Source: Parastagonospora avenae f. sp. tritici 18332-5 (taxonomy: Eukaryota; Ascomycota; Dothideomycetes; Pleosporales; Phaeosphaeriaceae). From it: a stretch of 64,000 nt of DNA. Numbering within the stretch: the stretch's first letter is position 1; each line of letters starts with the position of its first letter. The translations under genes and the position numbers were made by a program. The stretch is from the NCBI GenBank assembly GCA_022559985.1, contig JAFJTR010000115.1, positions 18,017-82,016 on the forward strand, given 5' to 3'. The notes beneath the pieces are model-generated. The model did not search any database. It worked only from the letters and a program-made list of their open reading frames with translations, and was not told the DNA's origin. Below are positions 20,901 to 30,736 of the stretch, in pieces.

Positions 20901-21331
20901 TTGACCGACATCTCCTCTTGCTTCCAGCTGCCAATGCCCTTCTCTTTCGACGAACTTGGTGTGAAGGTCCACACATGGCCGCCATCTACACCTTGTGAGC
21001 AATCTCCCGTGTACACTGTGATGTTCCCGCTGTCGTCTAGCAGGGGTGTGAATGCGCGCGGCGTGGTGTCGTCAAGGAATGGCAGGGTCGGGTAGAGAGT
21101 CGTATATGGTAGTCGCGCAGAATCGATGGGAGAAGAGACGTCAATAGTGCCAAGCTGGAACTGGCTGGACGTGCTGGAGGACGGTTCGAAGACGTAGAGG
21201 AGATTGTCGCGCCGAAGGATTCGCGTGGGGTTGTTCGGCATCTGTGCCACTGCCATGGTGAAGAGAAGAGAGACAGGCAGCAGACCGAGCCATCGCGGGC
21301 GCATCGTCAACGATGCTTCGGCTGAGAACAT
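17957..21331 (-). CDS. Kelch-repeat single-pass membrane protein with long cytoplasmic tail
   Basis: An intronless 1124-aa frame. A signal peptide fits residues 10-30 (MRPRWLGLLPVSLLFTMAVA), so the Met at 21304 may be the true start. The ectodomain (about 31-440) is a kelch/galactose-oxidase type propeller with blade motifs YIFGGMCPF, LLIGGHTS, IIVFGGW and MMIRGGY. It has several N-x-S/T sites. One TM helix spans about 453-476 (VGLGVGLGMGLAAVCGLFAF), followed at once by basic RRLRKQREVREKQ as a stop-transfer. The roughly 640-residue cytoplasmic tail is Ser/Thr/Arg/Glu-rich with many basic phosphosite-like motifs. Fungal proteins with this layout are linked to the cell surface and morphogenesis; the precise role is unknown. 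The size and order argue for a surface sensor or scaffold. Confidence 0.8.
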   Translation of the reverse strand: MFSAEASLTMRPRWLGLLPVSLLFTMAVAQMPNNPTRILRRDNLLYVFEPSSSTSSQFQLGTIDVSSPIDSARLPYTTLYPTLPFLDDTTPRAFTPLLDDSGNITVYTGDCSQGVDGGHVWTFTPSSSKEKGIGSWKQEEMSVKDSAHNAVMGPNYLGGGMTFSSAVDGDATTTSAYIFGGMCPFSDANSTTWQSAANYSNLMTTLQPSGSRDNAIAYTMDLSTSRGPPVPEAGFSITGLEPTFSNRSDGSQTQQQNFLLIGGHTSTAFINMSQVALFSLPEQGWTFIGVEESDSSHTDLARRANAATIDPRSGHTAALTADGQRIIVFGGWVGDTGTPAEPQLAILNIASGYGGKDDWHWTLPSSSGEGLPTDSGLYGHGATMLPGGVMMIRGGYTIPSPSSRRRATPSVNSKSYFFNVTSNTWVTDYSPPPEAPGAGPINTGPLSSPGQKVGLGVGLGMGLAAVCGLFAFYMWYTRRLRKQREVREKQIQDLSFTTHRYNIDEYSQNFDGRGGQSDAMDYLAGQNGNYYFPPGTQGGQGWKQTASQDAERTGLLVEIPSPTRGLRRSLSGRPGLVTAKMRGPGNIHPIDELEEDPDEEHTHDSTATEKRAEMSERGHIRRKSILDGAPVLDPFIDARQRGSEQKNIFHSTPTSPSHEDTDQSDHAPSNWPLGVTMPARHSTGRLSPDKSTSERTGSNLSERSTRSGLSWTSSSAGLARSASLRSAAILHSAANANPFKTPNGSPTRDRSEDEDEIGHRSPVDPRTQSFTSVRSNVQEDIDSFRTAQSSFAHLQAEGEALLGGNPERPRTGTSSSNSNTYHDTEGSNSRAATATPATSCALDTTSNSRPATRERRRSWLGSVRRVLTRSASGAERTRSTTTMSYHERYTDHPISLIEPSAAGNRKSFPAASSPPRRAASDASFWRSRRGQQDWLEDELDTRWKRTAGDDWGTPEDIALAEREQQRREWRERGNLLVTDNDPLPTPRTPIRSDQLGVPPSDERPCTPASEADWDVEAAVERRVVQVMFTVPKSKLRVVNADVDHVSLMSLPRENSEEDVRETSPSRVKDLAGRFEQLSSSPRTSPRPSPSPSIQNLKIRGRKSEVSLGGGSPLGKGKAKGRDDE

Positions 21332-22118
21332 AGTGTCGCTGGTATCCTGAGTGCTGAGGGACGTTCACCTCGAACGACGCATTGGGATCTCCATGGACCG
21401 CGCTGTGGGGATGGCAAGACAGCGTAGCACAAGAGAGCAGACGAGATGAGAGAGTCCACTTTGCAGTCGGAGGTCGAGGGGTAACAGACCTGTGGTTCAC
21501 GCACGGGGCCGTCGGAGGAGAGGCTGGACTTGTCGTCAATCAACATGAACCCTACACGCAAATACTAGTACCAGCCACCCGATTGCACAGAAGCGCTTAC
21601 TATTCCGCCAAAACGGCCGGCTATCGTCCAATCATGATGAAAAGAAGGGTCCGGAGGCAATGGTCTGGAATGTAGCGTGCACAGAATCCAGGCTATACTA
21701 CCGGTCACCGAAGGGTTATGCCTGGACGTAAACACGGTTGCTAGGCAACGCCCGCTGCGGCTTGCGTCGCAAGAACATGTGAACACGCCATGCTCAAAAC
21801 GTGCGCAAGCTCACCAAACCTGTTTGCCAGCGGTCCGGACGGATAATTGAAGGCAGTGGCGCGATATGAAAGATAAACTTTCGAACTGAACCCTGGAGGT
21901 TGACGGAAGGGAGAGCGAAGGAGGCTGGATGTAAGGTGGTACAGCACGTGCCAAGACATTTGTCCCGCCCGATGCAAACGTCACACCTGTCGCGACGCAT
22001 CGTCACAACTTTTCGTCTGTGATGACATGAGATGGTGACATGCACGCATGTGATGAGTGTCACTTTTTGATGAAATTCTTCCTTTGTACTATTCTGCTGT
22101 ACCACACACGTGTCGCGA
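21332..22118. other. Intergenic region between the kelch gene and the SDR gene
   Basis: 787 bp holding the kelch promoter side and the 3' end of the SDR gene (both genes on the minus strand). No convincing gene. Confidence 0.45.
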
Positions 22119-23075
22119 CTATTCGCTGACCCTCATGCCTCCGTTGGCGCAGACGACGCTGCCCGTTGTCCAGCCAGCTTCGGGCAGACAGAGCATACCC
22201 ACGACACCGGCAATCTCCTCGCTGTACGCGGGTCGTCCTCCGGCCGTAAGAGATGCCTCATATATCCTGTCATCATCGACACCCTTTCTCGGCGCAGCTA
22301 GCGGAGTGTGCTCAATGAACGGCTTGATGTTGGAAGTGAAGGCTTCGTCGTTGCTCCAGTACATGTCTGTCGCAACTGGGCCTGGGTTGATAGCATTGAC
22401 GGTGCATCGCTCTGCCAGCTCCCGGGCCCACGTCCTCGTCATGCTCTCGAGGGCTGCCTTGGTTCCACCGTAGATAGATTGCCCCTTAAATCCCAGCGAA
22501 GAGCTGACGGACGAGAGGTTGACGATGCGTCCCGAGCGATCAGTGGGCAGGTACTGTACCGCAGCTTGCAGCAGCAGCAACGGGCCCCGCACATTGATGT
22601 TGAACTGTCTGGCAAAGTCCTCGCAGTCAACATTCTCGATATAGTTGTTGCCCGCGACACCGGCGTTGTTGATAATCACGTCGAGCTGGAACTTGCCGCT
22701 CTTCGGGTGCGCAAAATTGTTCTTGGTGACTTCGACAAGGTGCTTCGGCCCATTTTCGGAGCCCATGCTCGCCTGCACTGCCAGCGCCTTGATTCCATAC
22801 TCGGCGGACAGCTCAGAGGCAAGGTCCTCGGCGGTCTTGGTGGACGAGTCGGAGGTGTAGTTGAGGACGAGGTTGCAGCCTTTGTTGGCCAGGTTGCGCG
22901 CGATTTCGACGCCGATACCTGTAACGTATCAGCGAAGGCCGCAAAAAATGTGCAGACCGCTTGTACCCCGCGATGCTCCAGTCACGATACCCACTCTGCC
23001 CTCCAGCGGGCGCTGACTCGAGTTACTGCCCAGGTTGGTCGAAGCTGTTCGCATATGGGAAGGTCTGGCGGCCAT
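22119..23075 (-). CDS. Short-chain dehydrogenase/reductase
   Basis: Two exons on the minus strand, 23075-22967 and 22918-22119, encode 302 aa. The 48-bp intron (GTACAA...ACAG, phase 1) falls inside the cofactor loop and its removal restores TGASRGIG. The classical SDR signature is complete: TGASRGIG for NAD(P) binding (about residues 31-38), NNAG, a Ser in NLSSVSSSLG, and YGGTK as the Y-x-x-x-K catalytic pair, then NAINPGPVATDM. The C-terminus ends GSVVCANGGMRVSE, typical of the FabG-like subgroup. These enzymes oxidise or reduce carbonyl/hydroxyl groups; the substrate is unknown. Residues 1-22 (RPSHMRTASTNLGSNSS) form a short Ser/Thr/Arg leader that could be a weak mitochondrial signal. Confidence 0.88.
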
Positions 23076-24012
23076 GTTAAGAGACTTGTTTTTCGATGAT
23101 GTTCCACCGACTTTTTGATAACAATCAGCGTGTCGGAGGCTCTGGGAAAACAGCTGTCTCGATGGTGGGGTTGCATTGAAGCTCTAAAAGTAGTGCGGGG
23201 AGCTGCTGTGGAGACCAGCATCAGCGGGCAGAATCTGGCCTCGCATTTGTCCGCCAATGGATGTAAGTGCACGAGGCCACGACATGTCAGAAGTTCGGGA
23301 CGAGGCTCGAAGGTTAATGCTGTAAACTTGGGGCCCAACCCGACTATGAAAGCGCTCTACCCTGCGAGTACACTGCCCAAGTACGCAGCTCGGAGCCCAG
23401 GGTCCGAGTTGATCTGCCAAGAGATTCTGCTGCAGGGCGAGCCTCCGTGGTCGATCTGCATCACTGTGCTGGCGGACTGAGTCGCAGGATATCGTAAGAG
23501 TTGACGTGATCTACGTGCCTGTTGACTATTCTGCCCATGCCGATCGGTTTCTAGCTCAACTCTGTCGGACGCGTCCTTGGGGTCTGCGCATATGCAAGGC
23601 GGAAAGTCTCTGTGGTCGGACCTCCGAGAACGGAGAGGTTGGAAGCAATTATGAACGACAAGCCAGCAGGACTTTGTGATATACGACTCCAAACGCTCGG
23701 TCCAGATGCGAAGGCCGACCGGAGTCGCATACTGACCGGCGAATTCTTTTTTTTTCGGTGAGTTCCTTCGTAGAGCGATGCTGCAGTGGGTGATAGAATG
23801 CCCGACCGGACGCGTGAGAGACGCTAACGTAGCGCTCACCGCCCTCACTAACCCCGCGCGCTTGAAAGCCAACAGAAAATAAAAGCACACCATCCCGCTG
23901 CCATTATCCCTCCTCACTCATCCTCTTCTCTTCCCCTCCATCCTCTCCATACTACAATCTCCATCTTCCCTTTCATCCCCATCACATTAGTCTGAAAAGA
24001 CTGCACATCAAC
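23076..24012 (+). promoter_or_regulatory. Divergent intergenic region with the pyrimidine-rich MET6 promoter
   Basis: 937 bp between the SDR start (minus strand) and the methionine synthase start (plus strand). The 85 bases at about 23907-23990 are almost entirely C and T, interrupted by CCATACTACAATC, a common core-promoter feature of highly expressed filamentous-fungal genes. The start context is ATCAACATGG, a good Kozak site. No TATA box stands out. Confidence 0.55.
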
Positions 24013-26414
24013 ATGGTCCAATCATCGGTCCTCGGTTTCCCCCGCATGGGTGCGGACCGTGAGCTCAAGAAGGCCAACGAGGCCTACTGGGGCGACAAGC
24101 TCTCACGGGACGAGCTGTTGAAGGAGGGCAAGCGTCTGCGATTGGAGCACTGGAAGATCCAGAAGGATGCCGGTGTCGATGTCATCCCCAGCAACGACTT
24201 CGCCTTCTACGACCATCTCCTCGACCACATTCAGCTATTCAACGTAAGCTGACATAACTAATCGGACTTCATGCATCTTCTAACAACCAATCGCAGGTCA
24301 TCCCAGAGCGCTACTCCAAGCACTCGCTGCACACACTCGATGAGTACTTCGCCATGGGCCGTGGTCACCAGAAGGATGGTGTCGACGTTCCTAGTCTGGT
24401 GAGTTGAACGACGCTATCTATGTCTTGCGTCATCACTAACAACCACCAGGAAATGGTCAAGTGGTTCGACTCAAACTACCACTACGTCAAGCCAACCTTC
24501 CAGGACGGTCAGACCTTCAAGCTCTCTGAGAACCCCAAGCCCGTCACCGAGTTCCTCGAGGCCAAGGAGGCTGGTATCGTCACCCGCCCCGTCCTCATCG
24601 GCCCTGTCTCCTTCCTTGCCCTCGGAAAGGCAGACCGTGACCAGTCGGTCGACCCCATCTCACTGCTCGACAAGCTCCTTCCCGTATACGTCGAGCTCCT
24701 CGAGAAGCTCAAGGCTGCTGGTGCCGAGACCGTCCAGATCGACGAGCCCGTCCTCGTCTACGATCTGCCCCAAAAGGTCAAGGATGCTTTCAAGCCCGCA
24801 TACGCGAAGCTGGTCGGCAGCAACCTGCCCAAGGCTATTGTCGCCACCTACTTCGGTGACGTCGTCCACAACTTCGATGCCCTTGCTGGCCTCACCAACG
24901 TCCACGGTATCCACATTGACCTTGTAAGGAACCCGGAGCAGCTCGAGAGCGTCATCAGCAAGCTCGGCTCCAGCCAGATCCTGTCCGCCGGTGTCGTCGA
25001 CGGCCGCAACATCTGGAAGACCAACTTCAAGAACGCCATTGAGAAGGTTGAGACGGCCATCCAGAAGCTCGGCAAGGACCGTGTCATCATTGCCACCTCC
25101 AGCTCTCTCCTCCACACCCCTCACTCCCTCGATAGCGAGAAGAAGCTTCCTGCTGAGGTCAAGGACTGGTTCTCCTTCGCCGTCCAGAAGGTCTCCGAGG
25201 TTGTCGTCATCGCCAAGGCTGTCACTGAGGGCCCTGCTGCCGTTCGTGAAGCTCTTGAGGCGAACGCCAAGTCGATGCAGGCCCGCGCCTCATCCGAGCG
25301 CACCAACAACAAGGCCGTCAAGGACCGCCAGGCTAGTGTCACCCCCGAGCAGCACGAGCGCAAGTCTGCCTTCCCTGAGCGTTACGCTCAGCAGAAGGAG
25401 CACCTCAAGCTCCCCACCTTCCCCACCACCACCATCGGTTCATTCCCCCAGACCAAGGAGATCCGTATCTCGCGTAACAAGTTCACCAAGGGTGAGATCA
25501 CCGCTGAGGAGTATGAGAAGTTCATCGAGAAGGAGATTCAGGATGTTGTCAAGATCCAGGATGAGCTAGACCTCGACGTCTACGTCCACGGTGAGCCTGA
25601 GCGTAACGACATGGTGCAATACTTCGGTGAGCGCCTTGACGGATATGTCTTCACCACCAAGGGCTGGGTCCAGTCTTATGGCTCCCGCTGCGTTCGTCCT
25701 CCGATCATCGTCGGTGACATCTCGCGCCCCGCTCCTATGACCGTCAAGGAGTCCAAATACGCTGCCTCCATCTCCAAGAAGCCCATGAAGGGCATGCTTA
25801 CTGGTCCCATCACCTGCCTTCGATGGTCTTTCCCTCGTGACGATGTACACCAGTCTGTCCAGGCTCAGCAGCTTGCTCTCGCTCTCCGCGACGAGGTTGT
25901 TGACCTTGAGGCTGCCGGTATCTACGTCATCCAGGTCGACGAGCCTGCTCTCCGTGAAGGTCTTCCCCTCCGTGCTGGCACTGAGCGCGAGAAGTACCTC
26001 TCATGGGCCGTCGACTCCTTTAAGCTCTCTTGCGCAGGCGTCCAGGACTCTACCCAGATCCACTCCCACTTCTGCTACTCCGAGTTCCAGGACTTCTTCC
26101 ACGCCATCGCCGCCCTCGATGCCGATGTTCTCTCCATCGAGAACAGCAAGAGCGACGCCAAGCTCCTCAAGGTCTTCGAGGACAAGGCCTACCCTCGTCA
26201 CATTGGTCCCGGTGTCTATGACATCCACTCCCCTCGTATCCCCTCCGAGCAGGAGATCAAGGACCGCCTCGCCGAGATGTTGACCTACCTCAAGCCTGAG
26301 CAGCTGTGGGTCAACCCTGACTGCGGTCTCAAAACCCGTCAGTGGAAGGAGACCAAGGCCGCGCTGACCAACCTTGTCAACGCCGCCAAGTTCTACCGCC
26401 AGAAGTATGCTTAA
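24013..26414 (+). CDS. MET6: Cobalamin-independent methionine synthase (5-methyltetrahydropteroyltriglutamate-homocysteine methyltransferase)
   Basis: Three exons, 24013-24243, 24297-24398 and 24450-26414, encode 765 aa, the normal family length. Introns are 53 and 51 bp, phase 0, with GTAAGC and GTGAGT donors, CTAAC-type branch sites and CAG acceptors. The enzyme transfers the methyl group from methyltetrahydrofolate to homocysteine to make methionine in the cytosol. The N-terminal barrel starts VQSSVLGFPRMGADRELKKA and the C-terminal catalytic barrel starts FPTTTIGSFPQTKEIR. Zinc ligands are visible in IHSHFCYSEF (His and Cys) and in WVNPDCGLKTR (the last Cys). Codons are strongly biased to C-ending forms (GTC, CTC, AAG, GAC), unlike its neighbours, which marks it as highly expressed. 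Confidence 0.97.
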
Positions 26415-27823
26415 ATTCTTCCGCCATTTGGCACCCCTTACGGCTGTGTTTCATCAACGCAGTCGATTTCTGCGGCATATCAACATGCTGCCGTGTAATT
26501 TGTGTAATGACGTCTTTCTATGATACCCAAAAGTTCAACCTGCATTATGGGTCGTTATCGGTGGGTAAAAAGCGGAGCATCTGATGGGGGTAGCATGAAC
26601 GATCTCAACATCGTCGTTCATACGGTAGCAGCATACTGCATGCTTGCTTTGGCGTTTAATTGGTAAATGATTCCCGATCGCAATTGTGGTCAACGTCTAC
26701 TTCCCTCCATAGATAGTAGAATGTCCCGTCTGTATTAGACTCATGGCGGAAGGCATAGCAGTGAAATTGATCATTTTTCACTGTTGCCAAAATCGTGCGC
26801 TTGCTTTTGGGTGTGGTGGTGTGATGATTGCCAACTATCCAGCCGTAAAACAGCTACCCGTAATCTAGTAGCTCCAGGCGCCAGCGAAATTTATGCCCGC
26901 CCTTTCTAGACGAGAAGAGGTGATGAGATAGCCTCTATAAATTCGAGGATCTTTATAGAAAGGTAGATGATCTTACAGCTGCGTACACATCTAGGCTTCT
27001 CTAGCAACTTATAATGCGTTCATCTAACGACTATTAGTTAATGTTGTAAGTACAGCGCGGGCACGAACTTCTAGGGAAAGTTACGAAATTAACAGAGAAA
27101 GTCTGCATTCAATCTCTAGCGCTATGAGTGTGTATCGAATATCTCTAGGCTCTATTCAAACCCTACTCGTACCGGGACTACCCATAGCATGCACACCCAA
27201 GCGCATTTAGCAGTCCTGACAGAATCACACTTACTCTGATTCAAATTTTCCGCATATTGACCTGAAGACTCGATGCAGAATGGTGTATATTTATGTGGAC
27301 CAAGGAGAAAGAATATGGGAAGTTTTTGGAAATCTGAACCGGAGCAACGTTCAGTCGTCATCGCTGTCATGGGATTCTGCTAATTCAGAAATTCTTTGAG
27401 TCATATCTCGAACAGTCATTATTATTTTGCTCTCTGAACACAGTGCTTTATTCTATGTAGTTGGGCAATTGCCGTGCAGTTAAGCTCGCTGTATACACTG
27501 GACGGTTTGTGTATCTGTTGAGATTGTTGGCTATTGCAGTCCGCAACAGCCAACGAACAACAAGGGACGCCCGGTTGTCCTTAATCGTTTGAATCCTAGA
27601 ATTCGAGTATCAGAGAACCTTGGAAGCGAGTAGGTGTAACATGGGGTCGAGCTTTTTTATGATACGTTGGGAAAATGGGCGCATCTTCATCTTGTATAAA
27701 TTGTACGTGTGAGCAAGTACGACCACATCGACTCACGTCCGGCACCTGGTAGAGATCCTTGTCGCCAATTTCATCATCAACTAAAACAACAATACCCCCA
27801 CTACCAATACCGCTATCGCAAAG
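26415..27823. other. Gene-poor region with a MITE-like copy
   Basis: About 1.4 kb downstream of MET6. AT-rich, with only short frames, apart from the inverted-repeat copy at 26874-27075. No other structure was recognised. Confidence 0.5.
26874..27075 (+). mobile_element. MITE-like element, copy B (diverged right end)
   Basis: About 200 bp. The left end CCAGGCGCCAGCGAAATTTA then TGCCCGC matches copy A. The interior keeps GACGAGAAGAGGTGATGAGA, ATAGCCTCTATAAAT and ATCTAGGCTTCTCTAG. The right end keeps GCGCGGGCACGAACTT but then departs (CTAGGGAAAG), so the outer tip is lost or mutated. Confidence 0.75.
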
Positions 27824-27982
27824 ATGCCCTCCTACTATCCAAGCGAACTTCCAGGCCACGACCAGTCGGATCGAGAAATAGGTGATGTGGTCGCAGGCGA
27901 GGACAACGCGCGCCCTCTTCTTCAAGCATGCTCATTTGGCGACGGCACGACTTCACGAAGCTTGCTACCGCAGCCACAATAG
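27824..27982 (+). pseudogene. 52-codon ankyrin-type leader ORF, probably a damaged 5' part of the next gene
   Basis: ATG at 27824 to TAG at 27980. The end of the frame, RPLLQACSFGD followed by SRSLLPQP, resembles the first helix pair at the N-terminus of fungal ankyrin-repeat proteins, and the next gene encodes such repeats. No GT donor lies after this motif before the stop, so normal splicing into the 28183 ORF is not possible. Either the locus has been broken by a stop or frameshift, or the leader is unrelated. The same frame reopens after the stop to 28165 with no ankyrin-like sequence. Confidence 0.35.
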
Positions 27983-28182
27983 ATGAAAACAATTCTCGAG
28001 AAACCGAATGCCATTTACAGCAAGTCAGTTATGTACGGCGAGGTCCGGCTGTCTGAAAGAACAACATTCAATATCGAATGTTGTTTAATCGTTGCCGCTG
28101 TGACGGCCACGTTGCAGTTGTCTCTACATTACTTACCTTCGCAAAAGATTAGAGCATCGCATTAGACGATTTCAACTTCGCG

Positions 28183-28725
28183 ATGAGACAGCTGATCAAA
28201 AACGCCATCAAAGGTGGAAACCCCGCTGTGATCAAAGCACTAGCATCCGCTAACCCGGCAGTCGTCAACTTCTCGCTAGGCCACGACGGGTGGCCGCTTT
28301 ACGAGGCCGTTAGATTCAGGATGTTTGTAGTCGCCGCTGTGCTGGAACTCGGAGCAAAAACATCGAACCCTAACGATTACGGGTACTTCCGCAAGACTCC
28401 CATGTATTACGCCGTATTTGGTGGTTCGCGCATGATCGAACTGCTGATTGAATACGGGAGTCCTGTCGCTGGCACTGCTGCGTTACACAACGCTGCAGCA
28501 TACGGAAAATTCGATATGATGCGCCTCCTGTTGCAGCATGGCGCCGATGTAAATGAGGTTGTCGATACTTGGCGTGAAATGACGCCGATGCACTTCGCCA
28601 CCGACAGGAGACAACTCGAGGCTGTGAAGTTGCTGGAGGAATATGGAGCACGCTCCGACCTCAAAGGCAAGGATGTGAAGACACCGGCGCAGCTGCTGGA
28701 TGAGAGTACGGTTGTTGGAAGTTGA
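28183..28725 (+). CDS. Ankyrin-repeat protein, possibly 5'-truncated
   Basis: A 180-aa frame with about four ankyrin repeats: NPAVIKALASANPAVVNF, LYEAVRFRMFVVAAVLELGA, TPMYYAVFGGSRMIELLIEY and LHNAAAYGKFDMMRLLLQHG, each with the helix-turn-helix pattern and A/G-A/D-x loops. The last repeat is TPMHFATDRRQLEAVKLLEE then YGARSDLKGKDVKTPAQLL. Ankyrin repeats bind other proteins; nothing indicates a partner. The in-frame codons before the ATG (DDFNFA) also look coding and follow an AG, so the true gene may begin in an upstream exon. The candidate upstream part at 27824-27982 cannot be joined cleanly. The gene may be functional as a short protein or be a remnant. Confidence 0.6.
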   Translation: MRQLIKNAIKGGNPAVIKALASANPAVVNFSLGHDGWPLYEAVRFRMFVVAAVLELGAKTSNPNDYGYFRKTPMYYAVFGGSRMIELLIEYGSPVAGTAALHNAAAYGKFDMMRLLLQHGADVNEVVDTWREMTPMHFATDRRQLEAVKLLEEYGARSDLKGKDVKTPAQLLDESTVVGS

Positions 28726-28955
28726 ACGACTCAGTTCTGGACATGGCAGACTATGGCTGGAGAGACAGCTCAGGTGGTCGGCATTCTGGAATGGTCCGGA
28801 TGCTTTAGCTTCCTCCGAATACCGGCTAGATATGACGTACTTGGATTGATCAACAGCGGACAGTAGATAACTAACTGCATCTTTGGACTACAACTTTTCA
28901 TTGATATGGATTTCTTTACTTCTAATCGTTTCCCCGACATCGCACATGTGCCTGG

Positions 28956-29584
28956 ATGATGAGTGATCTATCACACGCGATTGTGCCGATTCTACAGGCT
29001 ATCGCGACCATTGCGCCATCTGTCTATACCGGTACATGCCACGTTCACTCTACAATACACAATAGTTGTTAATGTCACATGTCAGTCGCTGATTACATGT
29101 AGGATTTACCTTTGCATACACGCACGTCGTCATACCGCCCTTAACCACCCACGCCCCGCCAAAACTCCTAGCAAGGCAATGGCTTCAAGCCTATCAATTC
29201 GCGCCCATATTCGTCGCACCGCTAATCATTCTCGGCGCATTGAGTAACGCAGTACTTGCCTATTCCACCCTGAACTCCTTGTACGTCGTGGCAGCAATCG
29301 CGAATGCAAGCATCATTCCATACACTGCTCTGTTCATGGAGCCTGGCATCAATGGGGCGGGGAAGTGGAAAGTTCAGGAGTTGTTACGAGAGGATGGCTT
29401 CAGCTTGAAGGGAGTGGGGCAAGGGACTGATAAAGATACAGCGAGGGAGACGTGGAAGAGGTGGGCTGAGGCGGTGGATATGAAGACTATCGTGGAGGTG
29501 TGGGCGTGGACGAATATGTGGCGGTATGTTATTACGGGGTGCGCGGTGTTGGTGAGTGCAACTACTACGATCATGGAAATGTGA
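28956..29584 (+). CDS. DUF1772 (anthrone oxygenase-like) membrane protein
   Basis: Two exons, 28956-29031 and 29103-29584, encode 185 aa. The 71-bp intron (GTACAT...GTAG, phase 1) joins APSVYTG to FTFAYTHVVIPPL and gives one continuous hydrophobic segment. Four membrane helices are expected: about residues 8-30, 55-75, 80-100 and the C-terminal ITGCAVLVSATTTIM. Family features are the P-x-T-x-L-F-M-E-P loop after helix 3 (IIPYTALFMEPGIN) and the tryptophan-rich WAWTNMWRYV before the last helix. DUF1772 includes noranthrone monooxygenases of aflatoxin-type pathways, but most members are uncharacterised and no polyketide genes lie nearby. The Met at 28959 is an equally possible start. Confidence 0.75.
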
Positions 29585-29845
29585 GACATGTGGGTACTTG
29601 ATTTCTATCCGTTGCGACAGCCTGTCGAACTCCAGAGTTGTATGCGGAGTGGCATCGTATTGCCAAGGGGACTGGAAGTTGCCTGGTCGGCTATTCAAGC
29701 AGAGTCTGTGCTCTTAGGCAAATCATCGACCGTGCGCCTCTTACTTCGTTCGATGCGGCACGGCGGAAGAAGTATAAAGTCTATCGCGCAGCTTCATTGT
29801 TCTCTCGACAAGGATGCGAGATTCGATTCGGCGAATTGCACCAAG

Positions 29846-30736
29846 ATGAACCTACATCGAGACGAACTCGTCAGCATCATCACCGACTTTTACGTCTTCC
29901 TGACAAGCTTCTATATACCATCCTCTGCGCTCAAGTTTCCGCCCCCGGAAGGTTGGCTGAACATCACCGAGGAGACGACAAAGAACTCCAACAAGGCACC
30001 GGTTGTTATCGATCTCATCAAGCATTTGCCTTACATCGTAGATGACTGGGATGGGTATGGGAGTGGTTTTATAAGATGGCTTCATTTCAATAGCGTCGCA
30101 GCGGACTATTCGGTGTATGCGCCCGAGAAATTTGAAGAAGAATTCCTTGACGAAGGGGAGGATACTTTGGCGCATTGGGCTGAGGAGGTTGAAGCGAGAG
30201 GTTCGGAAGATGAGGAAGATGAGGAAGAGGAGGCGGGTCGGGAGCAAAGCGACCACGGGGTCTCTGAGCTGAGTTTCGAGGAGAGAGAGCCTTTTTGGGA
30301 GGTGGGCGACGACGATTACGAGATCAAACTCCGCAACTTGATCGTTCTTACCCAAGGCCACGAATCTGGTGGCCGCACCATCATCCTTGATGTGCGAAAA
30401 CGCGAAATTCATGAAGACATGGTCCGATGCGGCAAGGCTGGCCGTGTGGACGCCAGGAAGTACTTCGAGAACTTACGCGAAAAGTTCGAGAAATTAGAGT
30501 TGGTGCCGACACCGGAGCACATTATCGAAACGGAGTATAGGAATGTAGACGAGGATACGCAGGACTATATTGATACTTGGAAGCAGTGTGAATGGCCAGG
30601 AGAGGGATTCAGAAAGGAGGAAACGTTGGTGAAAATTAAGAAATGCAAGGAGAGAGCAAATGTGAGGTGGCAAGAGAGGGATGAAATGGAGGCTCGGGAA
30701 AGGGAAAGGCAAAGGGCTATGGCGGATGAAGTGTAG
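29846..30736 (+). CDS. Conserved fungal protein of unknown function, acidic middle
   Basis: The frame is open from 29588, but the Met at 29846 is preferred. From there the sequence (MNLHRDELVSIITDFYVFLT, then SALKFPPPEGWLNI) looks conserved, while the upstream 86 residues look like translated 5' UTR and overlap the end of the previous gene's transcript. This gives 296 aa. The N-terminal third is compact and aromatic (LIKHLPYIVDDWDGYGSGFI), the middle is very acidic (EDEEDEEEEAGREQS), then comes an ordered region (TQGHESGGRTIILDVRKREI) and a charged helical C-terminus (EMEARERERQRAMADEV). It resembles a family of lineage-expanded fungal proteins seen often beside HET genes, with no known function. 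I do not recognise a named domain. Confidence 0.65.
   Translation: MNLHRDELVSIITDFYVFLTSFYIPSSALKFPPPEGWLNITEETTKNSNKAPVVIDLIKHLPYIVDDWDGYGSGFIRWLHFNSVAADYSVYAPEKFEEEFLDEGEDTLAHWAEEVEARGSEDEEDEEEEAGREQSDHGVSELSFEEREPFWEVGDDDYEIKLRNLIVLTQGHESGGRTIILDVRKREIHEDMVRCGKAGRVDARKYFENLREKFEKLELVPTPEHIIETEYRNVDEDTQDYIDTWKQCEWPGEGFRKEETLVKIKKCKERANVRWQERDEMEARERERQRAMADEV

Noticed and set aside
29588..29845. N-terminal 86-codon extension of the acidic conserved protein
   Set aside because: It begins 4 bp after the preceding gene's stop, lacks any conserved look, and the internal Met at 29846 starts the recognisable part.
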